Positions 51,101-58,782 are shown, counted from the first letter of the stretch. The stretch: 64,000 nucleotides of DNA from Porphyromonadaceae bacterium UBA2751 (GCA_002353285.1 DEJJ01000033.1:41269-105268), one strand, 5' to 3'. Notes: generated by a model from the sequence alone, not told the origin. Translations and numbers: made by a program.

Positions 51101-51128
51101 AGAGTTTAGAGTAAAGAGTTTAGAGTTG
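51101..51128. repeat. AGAGTTTAGAGTAAAG simple repeat
   Basis: Units of AGAGTTTAGAG(TAA) in the gap between the DUF4373 and VRR-NUC genes, directly followed by a stem-loop repeat copy. Confidence 0.6.
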
Positions 51129-51169
51129 TACAAGCTGACGCTTGCAATACTTGACACACTCGCCTCTTG

Positions 51170-51595
51170 TTATTCTTCGTTGAGGTAGTCGTTAATTTCT
51201 CGGATGAAGTCTTGGACGGAGCGGCAGACGACGTGCTTGTAGCCATCCTTAGTGATGTGGTCACGCCAAATGCGTTGCAGCTGCGAGAGCACGCCGCGGG
51301 CGGTTTTCATCTCGATGAGCAGCGCGCCGTAGCCGTGCCGTTGCTTGAGCAGGATGAGGTCGGGGACTCCAGGGCGCACTCCCTCAGCCTTGAGGCGGGC
51401 ACCGGTGACCTTGTCACGCCGTCCACCGTTGGGAACGGCAAACAGGTTGAGGCGCATGTTGGGGTGAGCGAGGTTGAACCAGTTGACACAAGCGCACTGT
51501 AGCTCGTGCTCCTCGTGTGATGGTTTCTTTCGTTTTGAGGGCTTCAGCCCCTGGCGTGCCAGCAGCTGCTCCCAAGTGTTGCGTGGTTTGCTCAT
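51170..51595 (-). CDS. VRR-NUC domain nuclease
   Basis: 141 residues. Basic N-terminus, then the VRR-NUC core: VPNGGRRDKVTGARLKAEGVRPGVPDLILLK, ALLIEMKTARGVLSQLQRIW, with PD...EMK as the catalytic PD-(D/E)XK residues. Single-domain phage VRR-NUC proteins cut branched DNA such as Holliday junctions. Stop/start overlap (ATGA) with the HU gene upstream. A 74-base repeat-rich gap separates it from the DUF4373 gene downstream. Confidence 0.88.
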   Translation of the reverse strand: MSKPRNTWEQLLARQGLKPSKRKKPSHEEHELQCACVNWFNLAHPNMRLNLFAVPNGGRRDKVTGARLKAEGVRPGVPDLILLKQRHGYGALLIEMKTARGVLSQLQRIWRDHITKDGYKHVVCRSVQDFIREINDYLNEE

Positions 51596-51873
51596 CAGTT
51601 CATGTCGTGCTTGAGGTTTTTGCTAGGAATGAACTTCACGGTGGTGCGTTCGGGCAGTTGTATTGCCGTGCCAGCCCCGATGTTGCGTGCCACCTTTGGC
51701 TTAAGAGTTGCCACCTTAAAGGTGCCGAAGCCACGCAGGTAGATGTTCTTGCCCTCGATGAAAGCATCATACATAATGCCCATTAGAGTGTCGATGGTGT
51801 CGGAAGCTTGTTGGGCACTGATGTTAACGTTGGCTTTTTCGGCCAGTTGTTTAGCTAAATCTTGTTTAGTCAT
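51595..51873 (-). CDS. HU/IHF-family DNA-bending protein
   Basis: 92 residues. MTKQDLAKQLAEKANVNISAQQASDTIDTLM and the DNA-binding arm GFGTFKVATLKPKVARNI are typical HU/IHF. The family bends DNA; phage copies assist replication, packaging or integration. Coupled with both neighbours by ATGA overlaps. Confidence 0.92.
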   Translation of the reverse strand: MTKQDLAKQLAEKANVNISAQQASDTIDTLMGIMYDAFIEGKNIYLRGFGTFKVATLKPKVARNIGAGTAIQLPERTTVKFIPSKNLKHDMN

Positions 51874-52073
51874 GAGTCAAGTGTTTTAATTTGTTCATTA
51901 ATTTGCTCGCACTGAGTACGAATTATCTTTATCGCTATTTTGTCGTGCATTTTCGAGAGCAGCCTTGCCCTGTCAACGTCCCTTGTGTTACTGGCATGAA
52001 GCAGGTAGAATGAAGAAGCGTCACGCAGGTATCGACAGAGCGAGCTGCAATCGGAGTTAGAGAGAGGTATCAT
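51870..52073 (-). CDS. Small helical protein, unknown
   Basis: 67 residues; all-helical with CRYLRDASSFYLLHASNTRDVDRARLLSKMHDKI. ATGA overlaps with HU downstream and with the gene upstream. No family recognised. Confidence 0.55.
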   Translation of the reverse strand: MIPLSNSDCSSLCRYLRDASSFYLLHASNTRDVDRARLLSKMHDKIAIKIIRTQCEQINEQIKTLDS

Positions 52074-52336
52074 AGCTGTTTGCCCATTAATCGGTCCTTA
52101 AATGTTTTAGCCATGACGATTTTAACAGCGTCTAAGATGACAGCTTTAATCCTATCGTCTTCCATCATGCCACTTGCGAGGGCGTTAACCATTTGGTTAT
52201 GCTTGCCTTTAGCTGCCAACATGGAGTCTTCGCCCTTTGTGATAATCATCAAGTAGCCGTCACTGTTAAGGTCGAGCCAGTCGCTGAAAGCGATGACAGT
52301 GCTTTTTATCTCGTTTATGGTTTTTTCGTTGTCCAT
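52070..52336 (-). CDS. Small phage protein, unknown
   Basis: 88 residues from the ATG at 52336 (MDNEKTINEIKS...). Alpha/beta pattern with DGYLMIITKGEDSMLAAKGKHNQMVNALASGMMEDDRIKAVILDAV; such proteins are frequent in Bacteroidales phages. Unknown function. Confidence 0.55.
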   Translation of the reverse strand: MDNEKTINEIKSTVIAFSDWLDLNSDGYLMIITKGEDSMLAAKGKHNQMVNALASGMMEDDRIKAVILDAVKIVMAKTFKDRLMGKQL

Positions 52337-52373
52337 AATCAATTACAAGTCGTTGAAAAACATTGTTACAAGT

Positions 52374-52469
52374 TCATTGAATGTCCCAGATACCAAGCGG
52401 GAAAGTCCGCTCTGAAATAGTGTCGATCAATGTGCCGTCAAGTTCGGCAAATAACACTTTCTTTTTCAT
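52374..52469 (-). pseudogene. Truncated HAD-family (polynucleotide-kinase-phosphatase-like) remnant
   Basis: 31 codons starting ATG at 52469, overlapping the upstream TGA in ATGA. The sequence VLFAELDGTLIDTISERTFP is the first HAD motif of PNK-type 3'-phosphatases (usually DLDGTL..T.SG.TFP); the first catalytic Asp of DxDGT is replaced by Glu. A TGA ends it after GIWDIQ, and the following 37 bases have no continuation in any frame. It is the fossil N-terminus of a nucleic-acid repair phosphatase that kept its translation start. Confidence 0.65.
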
Positions 52470-52774
52470 TGGTTGTCTCCTTTCTTGTCTCTATCAACAA
52501 TCTCTGCTACATACATTTCACCGAGACCAAGTTCATCAGATATTTGTTCATTAGTCTTACCCTCTCTCGACAAAAGAATTACTTGTGCTTCGATTGAATC
52601 ATTTACGCAATGCTCAGTTTCTGGATCCTCTGCGATTTCTTTGTCTGCGCAATGGGTACATATTGTCCTTGTATCATCAGCCCAGCCGCAGAACCCATGT
52701 TTTGGGTTATAGCATGGATTATCCTCGGTGCAACCGCAGATTTCACATTTTCCTCCAAATCCAAATAGGCTCAT
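52466..52774 (-). CDS. Zinc-ribbon protein with C-terminal helix-turn-helix-like region
   Basis: 102 residues. N-terminal CEICGCTEDNPCYNPKHGFCGW, then CTHC: four pairs of Cys for metal binding. The C-terminus (ILLSREGKTNEQISDELGLGEMYVAEIV) looks like a helix-turn-helix. Perhaps a small regulator. ATGA overlaps on both sides. Confidence 0.6.
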   Translation of the reverse strand: MSLFGFGGKCEICGCTEDNPCYNPKHGFCGWADDTRTICTHCADKEIAEDPETEHCVNDSIEAQVILLSREGKTNEQISDELGLGEMYVAEIVDRDKKGDNQ

Positions 52775-53229
52775 TTCTCACCTCCTTTCTCCAGCATTTC
52801 GGGGTTGTCGTGTATGTTGCCGATAACCTCGCAGAAATCTGTATCGAAGACAGTGCCATCGGGAAACATCAATGCGTTTGAGTTATTATCGCTACCAATA
52901 AAAGGGACGAACTTCATGACTTCTTCCACTCTACTTGCGCCTTCAGTTAAGCGGATGCGTTTCCTGACAAGGCGACTATAGCCAAACGCTCCTCGGTAGA
53001 ATTGAACAGCAACTTTCTCATTCCTGTGCTGAATGACGTCGCCTTCGTAGATCTCATGACCATGCTTGTCATGCAGGCCAGTGAACTGGCCAATGGTTTC
53101 GGGCTTTACCAGTTCGCCTCTATTTCCTCCTTGTTCAAAGATACATACGTCGTTCTTATGATGTCTGATGTCGCCATACAACCACTTGTTGCTGGCAATG
53201 TCTTGTGCTCTGAATTTAATCGTTCTCAT
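52771..53229 (-). CDS. YopX-family protein
   Basis: 152 residues. MRTIKFRAQDIASNKWLYGDI, IGQFTGLHDKHGHEIYEGDVI and CEVIGNIHDNPEML match YopX, a beta-barrel family in phages and mobile elements with unknown role. It overlaps the SNF2 gene by 14 bases. Confidence 0.9.
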   Translation of the reverse strand: MRTIKFRAQDIASNKWLYGDIRHHKNDVCIFEQGGNRGELVKPETIGQFTGLHDKHGHEIYEGDVIQHRNEKVAVQFYRGAFGYSRLVRKRIRLTEGASRVEEVMKFVPFIGSDNNSNALMFPDGTVFDTDFCEVIGNIHDNPEMLEKGGEK

Positions 53230-54628
53230 TGTTGTCTTGGTTTAGTAGCATGTTACATAGTTCGTTGAAGTACATCTCATCGGTGGGGATATCATCGTCG
53301 GTCGCCATGATTTGGTTGGCGATAGACTTCTTGCGGTGGATGATATTGTAGAGAACGCCGTCGATGGTGCCACGCCCGATGAGGTAGTAGCAGGTGACGT
53401 TGTCCTTTTGTCCGATACGGTGTGCGCGGTCTTCGCATTGCAGGCAGTCGGCATACGTCCAAGGGAACTCGATGAACGCCACGTTGCTGCTTGCGGTGAG
53501 CGTGAGACCCACGCCAGCGGCCTTGATGGAGCAGATGATAAGCTTTGCCTTGCCCGACTGGAACGCATCGACGGCGGCTTGCTTGCTGGTGGCGTTGTCG
53601 CGCCCTGTGACGCGCACCGCCTTGGGGAACGCCCGGCAGAGCTCATCGACAATCTCGTGGTAGGAGCAGAACAGGATCATGGGTTTGCCAGTGTCGAGGA
53701 AGACACGCACAAAGTCGATGGCCTGCTTTACCTTTCCTTTAGCGGAGAGCGAGCGCAGCGTCATGAACTTCACGAGAGCTTCCATGCGCATCTTGCGCCG
53801 TATCTCCCAATCGGTGCACTCCTTATACTCGCGCAGGTACTGAGCCAGGTCGTCGGCCGCGAGGCAGTACTCTTCACGGTTGCTGATGTCCACGTAGAGG
53901 TCGCAGCGCGTCTTGTCGGGCAGGTCGGTGAGCACCTTTGCCTTCTCACGGCGCACCATGCAAGTGCTGTAGAGCCTGCTTGAGAGCTCGTCGAGGTTAT
54001 CGCCCTCGCCATATTGTGCCAGGAACTGCTGACGCCCACCGAACTCGTTGAGGCGTCCCATGATTGAGAGCTGTGAAACCAAGTCCTCGGGACGGTTAAC
54101 TACTGGCGTGCCACTGAGCAGGATGCGCCACTGCTTGCCAGCGGCCAGCCCCTTGCAGAAGATAGTCTGCTGTGCGCTTGGGTCTTTAACACGGTGACTC
54201 TCGTCGATGATGATACTACGGAACATCTTGATGTGAGGACAGAAGACCACATCCTTGAGGCGGAACGACTTAGCGCCACCAGTGTCCCACACAAAGAACT
54301 TGCGTAGGGACTCATAGTTGACTATTGCCACGTGATACATGCGCATCTGTATGAGGTAGGGCCATGTGGTGCCAGTGCTGTTGGAGAGCACAAGTGTCTT
54401 GCGGTCGGTGAACTTCTCCCACTCCCGCTGCCAGTTGATTTTGAGCGAGGCTGGGCAAATCACCAGGCAGGGGAATGCGGCGGCAGCGTTGATGATGCCG
54501 ATAGACTGGAGCGTCTTGCCCAGCCCTGGCTCATCGCCGATGATGAGTCGTTGCCATTGAAGCCCCTGGTCGATGCCCTCACGCTGGTAGGGATAGGGCT
54601 GAATCTTGAGGTTGTGTTTCATCTTCAT
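53216..54628 (-). CDS. SNF2-type helicase/translocase
   Basis: 470 residues from the ATG at 54628 (54622 possible), within the end of the upstream gene. Motifs: PYPYQREGID (Q-like), Walker A GDEPGLGKTLQS, DEAH-type box IIIDESHRVKD, LLSGTPVVNRPEDL (motif III), and C-terminal AGVGLTLTASS and EDRAHRIGQKDNVTCYYLI (motifs V-VI). SNF2 proteins translocate on dsDNA; phage versions remodel recombination intermediates or displace bound proteins. Neighbouring exonuclease-like and RecT genes suggest recombination-dependent replication. Confidence 0.9.
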   Translation of the reverse strand: MKMKHNLKIQPYPYQREGIDQGLQWQRLIIGDEPGLGKTLQSIGIINAAAAFPCLVICPASLKINWQREWEKFTDRKTLVLSNSTGTTWPYLIQMRMYHVAIVNYESLRKFFVWDTGGAKSFRLKDVVFCPHIKMFRSIIIDESHRVKDPSAQQTIFCKGLAAGKQWRILLSGTPVVNRPEDLVSQLSIMGRLNEFGGRQQFLAQYGEGDNLDELSSRLYSTCMVRREKAKVLTDLPDKTRCDLYVDISNREEYCLAADDLAQYLREYKECTDWEIRRKMRMEALVKFMTLRSLSAKGKVKQAIDFVRVFLDTGKPMILFCSYHEIVDELCRAFPKAVRVTGRDNATSKQAAVDAFQSGKAKLIICSIKAAGVGLTLTASSNVAFIEFPWTYADCLQCEDRAHRIGQKDNVTCYYLIGRGTIDGVLYNIIHRKKSIANQIMATDDDIPTDEMYFNELCNMLLNQDNNEND

Positions 54629-55286
54629 TTCTTGAAAGGTCGAGGCACCACCAGTTGAATGCCAGTTCCTCGTATTTCTCACGTCCGCGGTTGTAGATCT
54701 CGTCACCACGGTTGATGAACTTCTTGAACACTCGGAAGTTTTTCTTGCTTATAGCATAGATAAAGTCACGAGCCGAGCCAGTGATATCCATATACCATGC
54801 ACGGCTACGGTCCCAATCGAAGAAATCTACTGCATCATCAAACTCAGCCTGTGACGCTGCCGATGTGGTCTTTAGGTCACCACCGAAACCGAACTGCGGA
54901 AACCACCAGTCCCACTTGCAACGAGTGTCGAGGTAGAAAGAGAAGTTGCCATACATAAACAACTGCCTATTGCGAATAGACACCTGTTGAGTGCTGGCTT
55001 CTTCAAGCACCTTAGCAAGAAAAGCGTCGTGCTTGGCTTCGGCACGCAGGGCACGTTTCATTTCCTGCGCCTTATCCCAATCGCAGATAGCATAGGGCAC
55101 ACCGTCAACCGTGTGCTCATAGTAGTTGACACGATGAGGCTCCGTTATGATTGCATCGACGAGAGAGCCAAAACGGAAAGCCGCCTCACGGTCGCCGAAC
55201 ATGGGACGTGGGTGCATCAGCTCCTTAAGAGCCGTGAGGTCGGAATTGCTGACCTCACGACGCTGGTAGTAGTTATCGGGGTTCAT
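54579..55286 (-). CDS. PD-(D/E)XK exonuclease-like protein (RecE/Cas4-like), putative partner of RecT
   Basis: 235 residues. The domain has AFRFGSLVDAIITEP, the RecE/AddB-type first block, WDWWFPQFGFGGDLKTTSAASQ (D-x-K motif), and DRSRAWYMDITGSARDFIYAISKKN, matching phage exonuclease-like proteins of the PD-(D/E)XK superfamily. The product would resect dsDNA 5' ends to give ssDNA for RecT. Overlaps the SNF2 gene by 50 bases and follows the 398-residue gene by two bases. Confidence 0.75.
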   Translation of the reverse strand: MNPDNYYQRREVSNSDLTALKELMHPRPMFGDREAAFRFGSLVDAIITEPHRVNYYEHTVDGVPYAICDWDKAQEMKRALRAEAKHDAFLAKVLEEASTQQVSIRNRQLFMYGNFSFYLDTRCKWDWWFPQFGFGGDLKTTSAASQAEFDDAVDFFDWDRSRAWYMDITGSARDFIYAISKKNFRVFKKFINRGDEIYNRGREKYEELAFNWWCLDLSRNEDETQPQDSALSLPA

Positions 55287-55288
55287 AG

Positions 55289-56485
55289 TTACTTAGCCTT
55301 TACAACATCCTCGTAGCACACATGCTCACTTTGGATGAACTGTGGGTTAGTCTTATCGTTGGCAAGCTTCTCACAGTAGGTGAGCATCTTCTTGCAGGTC
55401 TTGTTGAGGTCTTCGACTGAGAGATGGCAGCCCTCGTTAGACCACCACATGGAGAGGATGTCGGCAAAGCCTTCGGGGTTAAGCACTGTGATTTTCTTCT
55501 TGACGGAAGTCTTGGGCTGATATGTCACCACCTCGGCAGTAGCTTGCTGGTCGAACAGGTTGCCTACTTCGGTAGTAGCACGTCTCATTTCGGCTGCTGC
55601 ACGCTCACGCTGTTCACGCTCGGCTTGCTCCTGTGCCTGGCGTGCTTTCTCGGCAGCGTCACGCTCGGCCATTTCACGACGTATGCGCTCGGCTTCCTCG
55701 GCACTGGCTTTGGCTGCTGCTTCGAGCTGCTGACGGCGAGAAGGCATCATGTCGAGTAAGTCTTGACGAATGCGCTCCACCTCGCTGGCGAGACGTGCTA
55801 CAAGATTTTCGGTAGAGCTTTTAATAGCATCGTCCCACATCGCTTTTTGCTCGGCTTGTGGGAACATGGTAGAGTGAGGCATGAACATGTCAAACTCGCT
55901 GAGGTTTATCTCCACCACGTAGTTCTTGAGCTGGTTGTACACCTCGCTGTAGTTGTCGAGAGTTGTTGACTCGAAGAGCTGACGCAGCTTGAAGCACTTG
56001 CCCTGCACAAAGTCGTTGGCCTTTCGGCTGATGACTTCCTCGCAGTCGATGGCATACTTCTGACGAGCTTGCACTATCTGCTGTTGGCGCAAGGCCTCAG
56101 CACGACGGCGTTCTTCCTCGGCACGCTTGGCGGCAGCGTAGGTGTTGCGCTGCTGTTGCAGCTTGTAGGCTACGGTGCCAGTTTTGGTCGGGTCGATGTC
56201 GTTCTCCAGCGAGGTAAACTCGGTGCGGATGTTGTCAAAGAGCTTGGTCAGTGGCGACCGCTTCTCGTTCATCTTCTTGACGGTCTTGCGTGCCTTCTCG
56301 ATGAAGGCGGCAGCTTGCTGATCCAGCTCGTCGTTCATGCCCTGCTGCGCAATTTGGTTAAGCAGAGACTTGCCAAAGGCGTTGCACTTGTCGTTGGACA
56401 GTACGTTCTCGTTGTACACTTTAGGAGTGTCAGCAATAATCATGTTGACATTCTCACTCTTAATAATTGTAAGCTCGTTGCTCAT
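55289..56485 (-). CDS. Coiled-coil recombination-accessory protein
   Basis: 398 residues. The N-terminal half has helical blocks including KKMNEKRSPLTKLFDNIRTEFTSLE; the middle (about residues 230-300) is a strongly charged coiled coil (RRQQLEAAAKASAEEAERI...); the C-terminal domain (ITVLNPEGFADILSMWWSNEG...) is conserved in phages next to RecT. I recall DUF1351-like architecture but cannot prove it. Location between RecT and the exonuclease suggests an accessory role in annealing. Confidence 0.65.
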   Translation of the reverse strand: MSNELTIIKSENVNMIIADTPKVYNENVLSNDKCNAFGKSLLNQIAQQGMNDELDQQAAAFIEKARKTVKKMNEKRSPLTKLFDNIRTEFTSLENDIDPTKTGTVAYKLQQQRNTYAAAKRAEEERRRAEALRQQQIVQARQKYAIDCEEVISRKANDFVQGKCFKLRQLFESTTLDNYSEVYNQLKNYVVEINLSEFDMFMPHSTMFPQAEQKAMWDDAIKSSTENLVARLASEVERIRQDLLDMMPSRRQQLEAAAKASAEEAERIRREMAERDAAEKARQAQEQAEREQRERAAAEMRRATTEVGNLFDQQATAEVVTYQPKTSVKKKITVLNPEGFADILSMWWSNEGCHLSVEDLNKTCKKMLTYCEKLANDKTNPQFIQSEHVCYEDVVKAK

Positions 56486-56609
56486 AGTTTTGTTGATTAT
56501 ATTGTTAATAAAAAAGGTGATTTCGTAGAAACCTTGCGAACCTCACGGCGGGCAAGGTGAAATAAAAAGGAATTTATTAATTACGATGTTTCTGATGGAT
56601 ATGTTCACT
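56486..56609. other. Leader of the recombination operon segment
   Basis: 124 bases before the 398-residue gene. A/T-rich, with a short tract TTGTTGATTATATTGTTAATA. No gene seen. The tRNA-like structure at 56610-56708 ends just upstream. Confidence 0.4.
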
Positions 56610-56708
56610 TGGTGGCCACCGCAGGACTTGCACCTGCCCTCACCCTCCATCTGTCGGGAAGCAAATCTGCTTAGCCTTGTTGTTCTTGGTGTTTCGGCTT
56701 TGGTGACC
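56610..56708 (-). ncRNA. tRNA-like structure 3 (perfect T stem, encoded CCA, degenerate D and anticodon arms)
   Basis: On the minus strand GGTCACC pairs with GGTGGCC (one G-U pair), followed directly by ACCA. The T arm is GCAGG/TGCAAGT/CCTGC. Between, the D region has a 4-bp stem with a 19-base loop without the GG pair; the anticodon arm would be AAGCA/TGCTT with only a 4-base loop; a further hairpin resembles a long variable arm. The acceptor-T half is tRNA-like and the rest is not canonical. It sits between recT and the downstream operon. Confidence 0.5.
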
Positions 56709-56774
56709 GTGTGGGGTGTTACCACCCCCGTTGAAATTTAGTAAATAATACACACACGCTATTAGCGTATAGCA

Positions 56775-56865
56775 ACCATTCACGATGGGAGGGTTCTTAT
56801 GTCACTCTTGACTCCCCTTGCATGTTTGTCACGTGGGGATGACCGCCCACTCGGTTGTCTCTTAA
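56775..56865 (-). ncRNA. Possible structured RNA element, copy 1
   Basis: On the plus strand ACGATGGGAGGGTT ... CTCGGTTGTCTC (about 56786-56860) resembles ACGATCGGGTGGTT ... TCCGTTGTCTC at about 58156-58192 on the other side of recT. Both copies lie beside tRNA-like structures. The repeat of two separated blocks suggests a structured RNA or a recombined segment. Nothing coding is seen between 56709 and 56941. Confidence 0.35.
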
Positions 56866-56941
56866 AAAGCCGTGCGGTTCTCACGAATGGCACGACTGCT
56901 CATGAAAAACATATTATTGTTGGGTAGGTTGAAATACTTGT

Positions 56942-57892
56942 TTAGAATGTGCCGTCGTCGTCATCGTCGTTGTTGACTGACACTCCAGCCGACAGGTCTT
57001 GTGGTGGGGCGAACGACGCTGGTTCGGGTTGAGGCTCAGGCTCAGGTTCACGGATGCCGTAGAAGTCGTCGATTTCGGGTTGAGGCTCATCGACCTGGTT
57101 GCTCTCGAAGTCGGTGTACTTACCGATTCGTACCTTTGGGTAGGTCTTGAAGGCGTGCTTGATACACTTAGCCATCAAGAAGGCAGGGTCGATGCTTCCA
57201 TTGTTGGAAACATAAAGCTCGTTGGGGTTCTTGACCCACTGGCGTGCTTCTTTGTCCCAATATCGGTTGTTCTCTTCGCTGTAGCCTTGCAGTCGCTTCC
57301 AGTCTTCCTCAAGCATCACACCATAGTCGATGGTGCCGTCGGCACGAGTGATGCGCAGATAGCAAGCCACAATGCGGTTAGACTTGTGTGGAAAGTTGCA
57401 GGTGTAGGAGACGGTCTTGCGTCCGTCGATGTCGCTGAACGAGAACTTGTCTTCCTCATAGACAACAACAGGGTTGTCGGCGTGCCGTATCTGTCCGCAG
57501 CGTCGGCGAAGCACAAGCTCACCGTAGCCTGAGATGGTGAGTACGAGTCGTCCCTCATAGATTTTCTTGCCACTCTGGTCAACGCCGATGTTGTAGTTGC
57601 GTCCTGTGAGGTAGCACAGTGCTCGTGCTCCAGGTTCGAGAGAGAGCCCACACACAGCGAGGTCGATGAAAGTGGAGAATATAGAGAACTTGGTAGCTCG
57701 TTGCAGCTTCTGCTCATCGTTGAGGATGCGATTGAAGAAGATAGACTCACGCTCATAGGCTGGCTCACCAGTGCCTGGTCCCCAAAGTGTGTCATGGATG
57801 GTGATAAAGCGTTGCTTCACTACAGGGTGCTGAATGATTTCCAGCTTGTCGAGTGCATTTATTTCCTCGACAGTCAATGCGATGTTGCTCAT
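56942..57892 (-). CDS. recT: RecT single-strand annealing protein with acidic SSB-like tail
   Basis: 316 residues. RecT core: FSTFIDLAVCGLSLEPGARALCYLTGRNYNIG, GRLVLTISGYGELVLRRRCGQI, RIVACYLRITRADGTIDYGVM, and the conserved PAFLMAKCIKHAFKTYPKVRIG. It anneals complementary ssDNA after resection. The C-terminus is a Pro/Glu linker ending NNDDDDDGTF, like the acidic tip of bacterial SSB (DDDIPF). This may mimic SSB to recruit SSB-binding partners; the match is of composition only. Neighbours encode the exonuclease-like protein and SNF2 helicase. Confidence 0.9.
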   Translation of the reverse strand: MSNIALTVEEINALDKLEIIQHPVVKQRFITIHDTLWGPGTGEPAYERESIFFNRILNDEQKLQRATKFSIFSTFIDLAVCGLSLEPGARALCYLTGRNYNIGVDQSGKKIYEGRLVLTISGYGELVLRRRCGQIRHADNPVVVYEEDKFSFSDIDGRKTVSYTCNFPHKSNRIVACYLRITRADGTIDYGVMLEEDWKRLQGYSEENNRYWDKEARQWVKNPNELYVSNNGSIDPAFLMAKCIKHAFKTYPKVRIGKYTDFESNQVDEPQPEIDDFYGIREPEPEPQPEPASFAPPQDLSAGVSVNNDDDDDGTF

Positions 57893-58016
57893 AATAGTGT
57901 TGATTTAGATGTTAGTGGCTTTGTAATACTTGTTTTGAAAAAAGAGGATGCGCAATGAAGCGCACCCCCAATCATCAACAAAATATGAGTACAAAGCCCT
58001 CACTCATATTTATAAG

Positions 58017-58088
58017 GTTGGCGTGCAGGACTCGAACCTGCGACCCGGCGATATAATCCGATGCTCTAACCAACTGAGCTAACGCCAA
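58017..58088 (-). tRNA. tRNA-like gene 2 (canonical acceptor, D and T arms, abnormal anticodon arm)
   Basis: On the minus strand TTGGCGT pairs perfectly with ACGCCAA; the D arm GCTC/AGTTGGTTA/GAGC and T arm GCAGG/TTCGAGT/CCTGC are canonical. The anticodon arm TCGGA/TTATATC/GCCGG has a mismatched closing pair (A/G), would read ATA, and leaves only a three-base variable loop. It may be a tRNA that has lost bases, or a structure kept for processing. No CCA encoded. Confidence 0.6.
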
Positions 58089-58247
58089 CGGGGTTACTAT
58101 ATAAATAAGGCTTGAATAGTCTTATTCGGTTGCCACATGCGAGCCGCTTGTGAACGATCGGGTGGTTACTGCCTGTAGTCCGTTGTCTCACCCCATTGCC
58201 ACCTATGGTGATGGCGAGGTGTCACTTCATGTGACGTTCTTTAGTAG
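58089..58247. other. Spacer between tRNA-like genes with hairpins
   Basis: 159 bases, no gene seen. Contains AATAAG/CTTATT hairpin (58105-58127), the second copy of the ACGATCGGGTGGTT/CGTTGTCTC element (about 58156-58192), CCACCTATGGTG and GTCACTTCATGTGAC hairpins. Confidence 0.5.
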
Positions 58248-58320
58248 AAGCACAGGCGGGACTCGAACCCGCAACCTGGCGCTCTCTTAGCGCCGCTCTG
58301 ACCAATTGAGTTACTGTGCT
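58248..58320 (-). tRNA. tRNA-like gene 1 (canonical acceptor and T arms, shortened anticodon arm)
   Basis: On the minus strand AGCACAG pairs perfectly with CTGTGCT; T arm GCGGG/TTCGAGT/CCCGC; D arm with AATTGGTCA loop. The anticodon region GGCGCTAAGAGAGCGCC folds as a 6-bp stem with a five-base loop, one base shorter than a normal arm, and has no T33 in the alternative seven-base loop. The sequence otherwise resembles a tRNA-Arg. No CCA encoded. Confidence 0.6.
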
Positions 58321-58358
58321 TGCCTGAAAAACAATGAAAAAGTTACCTATTGAATTGC

Positions 58359-58553
58359 TTAGTAGTATCTTTTCCACAGGGCGATGAGGTCGCGGCCGAG
58401 GTAGCGCCGCTGGTAGCCCTTGTTGAGACGGACGGCGACGTAGCCTGCCGCCTCGTATCGCCTAAGGGTGCGGCGGTCTATGCCAAGCAGCTTAGCCGCC
58501 TGGACCACGCCGTAGGAACCGTTGGGTGATATATTTGGCTGTGTGGGTGTCAT
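58359..58553 (-). CDS. MerR-like helix-turn-helix protein (excisionase-type regulator)
   Basis: 64 residues. VVQAAKLLGIDRRTLRRYEAAGYVAVRLNKGYQRRYLGRDL is a MerR-like winged helix-turn-helix with recognition helix RRTLRRYE, as in phage excisionases and small regulators. It could act as Xis for the att sites or regulate early genes. ATGA overlap with the membrane protein gene upstream. Confidence 0.75.
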   Translation of the reverse strand: MTPTQPNISPNGSYGVVQAAKLLGIDRRTLRRYEAAGYVAVRLNKGYQRRYLGRDLIALWKRYY

Positions 58554-58771
58554 TGCGCGTCAAAGATGTTGAGTTCGTTGATTAAGCCTTTCTTGCCCCA
58601 GTGCTGGGAGAGGCGGTAGCAGCCGTAAGCTATTGCGAAGCCTACAGCCTTAACGATTAACAGTGTCGAGATTTTCTCGCACTCGCCCAGGATGAGCACG
58701 AGAGCCACGATGGCGAGAGCCATAAGGAGGTTAATTCGCCAGTTTAGGAATGGTTTGATATACTGTTTCAT
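58550..58771 (-). CDS. Small two-helix membrane protein
   Basis: 73 residues with hydrophobic helices INLLMALAIVALVLIL and LLIVKAVGFAIAYGCYRL, and a basic N-terminus. May affect superinfection or membrane state. It is 11 bases after the secreted protein gene. Confidence 0.5.
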   Translation of the reverse strand: MKQYIKPFLNWRINLLMALAIVALVLILGECEKISTLLIVKAVGFAIAYGCYRLSQHWGKKGLINELNIFDAQ

Positions 58772-58782
58772 GATTTGGAGTA

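Larger units (their letters stand above)
1888..51160. repeat. Dispersed stem-loop repeat (CGAGCC-nnn-GGCTCG followed by GCAATACTTGACA), nine copies
   Basis: Copies at 1888-1920, 2418-2450, 15192-15225, 17295-17325, 27808-27840, 35951-35985, 39659-39690, 43640-43670 and 51131-51160. Each has a 5-6 bp stem with a three to four base loop and a tail like GCA(A/C)(T/C)AC..GA(A/C). Stem bases vary in a compensatory way. Two copies (15192, 17295) are inside the giant gene and are read in frame. Confidence 0.8.

Noticed and set aside
53312..53983. 223-codon plus-strand frame opposite the SNF2 gene
   Set aside because: Antisense shadow with no family or start signal.
56543..56725. 60-codon frame on the minus strand with CKSCGGH
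   Set aside because: It coincides with the tRNA-like structure and its composition follows that structure; no ribosome signal or family. A gene cannot be fully excluded.
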